Of a DNA stretch of 64,000 nucleotides, positions 62,881-64,000 are shown piece after piece. This stretch comes from Carya illinoinensis. Lineage: Eukaryota > Streptophyta > Magnoliopsida > Fagales > Juglandaceae. The position numbers and the translations under genes are program-made. Below the pieces are notes generated by a model. It made no database searches, had not been told where the DNA came from, and saw only the letters and a program-made list of their open reading frames with translations. Within the stretch, counting starts at the first letter, position 1, and each line of letters starts with the position of its first letter. Location of the stretch: contig NC_056758.1 in the NCBI RefSeq assembly GCF_018687715.1, positions 21,804,501 to 21,868,500 of the forward strand, written 5' to 3'.

Positions 62881-64000
62881 AGATGGGGAACGTTAGAGGC
62901 GTGTGGCACTTGTTGGACTTGAGAGAAACTAAATCTAAGGTTTATGTGGGCATCCAAATCGAGGAATGAATCAATAGACGGGTTTCCTTGTGTAAATTGT
63001 TCCAGTGCAAGAACTAGACAAGTAAGGTCAAGGTGGGGTGTAAACGATGAAATTTTCATTGTGAAAATGCTCTAAAAGGCTTCGGCTAGGGTCCAACTTG
63101 TTGCAACGGCCATGAAGGATCGTCTTGGTGCCGATTGGCAGTGGTTCGAGCATTATCGACATGGAAGTGTGTAATGTCTTTGATAAAGCCTAATCATCAA
63201 ATTCAATCTTAGAATGTTGGAAAACGACAAGAAAATCAATATGATCAGAATGAAAAAAATGGTTACGAAGAACAGAATAGGAAATTAAAATCAAAACATT
63301 GTTGAGAGATGACTAAATCTTTGCGCAACTCGATTACATCCTTTGAATCAAGCTAAAAGCTTAACGATGCGGTAGATGGGGGGAACCTTATGGGAATGTG
63401 GCAATTCTTGAAGTTGGGGAAACTAAATTGTAAGCTTTATGTTTGCTTCAAATCGAAGAATGAAAGAAACAATTGGTTTCTTGTTGTAAATTCGTTCAAT
63501 GCCAGAACTGAACTAGTATGGTAGAGGTGGGGTGGAAACGATGACATTACGGATGTGGAAATGTTGTGAAAGGCATGGGCTAGGGGCGGACTTGTCGCAA
63601 TGCACAAGAAGGAGAATTTAGGTCGGATTGGCGGTGATTTTAGCATTATTCACATGGCCTTTCTTTTATTGACAGGTTTTGGATCCAGCCTAATCTTCTA
63701 AGTCAATCTTAGAACGATGAGAAACAACAAAGAAAGTAATAAGATCCGTATAAAAAATGTTATAAAGAACTAAAAAGAAAATTACGCCCAAAACATTGTT
63801 GAGAGATTACTAATCTCGTGTGTAAGTCAATTACTTCCCTTAATTCAACCTAAAAGGATAACCACGGGTAGATGGGGAACGTTAGAGGCGTGTGGCGCTT
63901 GTTGGACCTGAGGGAAACTAAATCTAAGGTTTATGTGGGCATCCAAATCGAGGAATGAATCAATAGACGGGTTTCCTTGTGTAAATTGTTCCAGTGCAAG

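Larger units (their letters stand above)
44991..64000. repeat. Satellite array, diverged right arm
   Basis: About 19 dimers without the strict 1973-bp alternation, more divergent from each other than those of the core. Larger periodicities are visible: many landmarks recur at 7882-7883 bp, others at 3941-3942 bp, and 45.35-46.26 kb recurs at 63.09-64.00 kb. The array runs off the right edge of the window. No gene is supported in any part of it. Confidence 0.94.

Noticed and set aside
16023..64000. CRISPR-like or multigene array
   Set aside because: The repeats are long contiguous tandem units without unique spacers, and the recurring short frames vary without sign of protein conservation.

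Overview
The window is plant nuclear DNA, most likely from a flowering plant. About 53 kb of AT-rich satellite DNA (1-5128 and 16023-64000) is interrupted by one complete, apparently young Ty1/copia retrotransposon of the Sirevirus (SIRE/Maximus) lineage (5129-16022, 10,894 bp, coding on the minus strand). I see no ordinary host gene, tRNA, rRNA or CRISPR array. The species cannot be named from the sequence alone. Many short frames are open only if TTG or GTG is accepted as a start, so they are not eukaryotic genes.

Satellite. The basic period is about 986 bp. Each 986-bp dimer is two related half-units: 'M' (about 495 bp, beginning gcttaacgatgcgg) and 'K' (about 491 bp, beginning ggataaccacggg). 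Between about 19.0 and 45.0 kb, two dimers alternate as a homogeneous higher-order repeat of 1973 bp (M1-K1-M2-K2). It runs for about 12 copies with one 987-bp register slip near 30.5 kb. The flanks (1-5 kb, 16-19 kb, 45-64 kb) hold older, more diverged dimers arranged in larger blocks (1.97, 3.94, 7.88 and 17.74 kb offsets). The 16.0-18.9 kb arm is collinear with 57.4-60.3 kb at a constant offset of 41,422 bp. This layout, a young homogeneous core inside older arms with a retroelement in one arm, resembles layered expansion in centromeric satellites. Whether this locus is centromeric is not shown by the sequence.

Retrotransposon. It has a 5-bp target duplication (AGCTT), LTRs of 1120 and 1132 bp that differ by about 1 %, a primer-binding site matching initiator tRNA-Met, a polypurine tract with five further copies upstream, and a single open 1710-codon Gag-Pol frame. 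That frame has three zinc knuckles, protease, integrase, reverse transcriptase and RNase H, all with catalytic residues present. In element orientation the genome runs from the right LTR (5' LTR, 14891-16022) through gag-pol (14820-9688) and an accessory region to the left LTR (3' LTR, 5129-6248).

Accessory region (about 8830-6717, minus strand). It holds a 313-residue protein of the plant 'putative plant transposon protein' type, in the position where Sireviruses may carry an env-like gene. Upstream of it lie a CTCGAG-palindrome cluster and a TATA box laid out like the LTR promoter, an ATG-free leader, and canonical donor, branch-point and acceptor sites of an ATG-rich 782-bp intron ending just before the start codon. 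This possible independent, spliced transcription unit inside the retroelement is the most interesting hypothesis in the window. The frame also carries an in-frame amber stop followed by a 49-codon coiled-coil and acidic extension.
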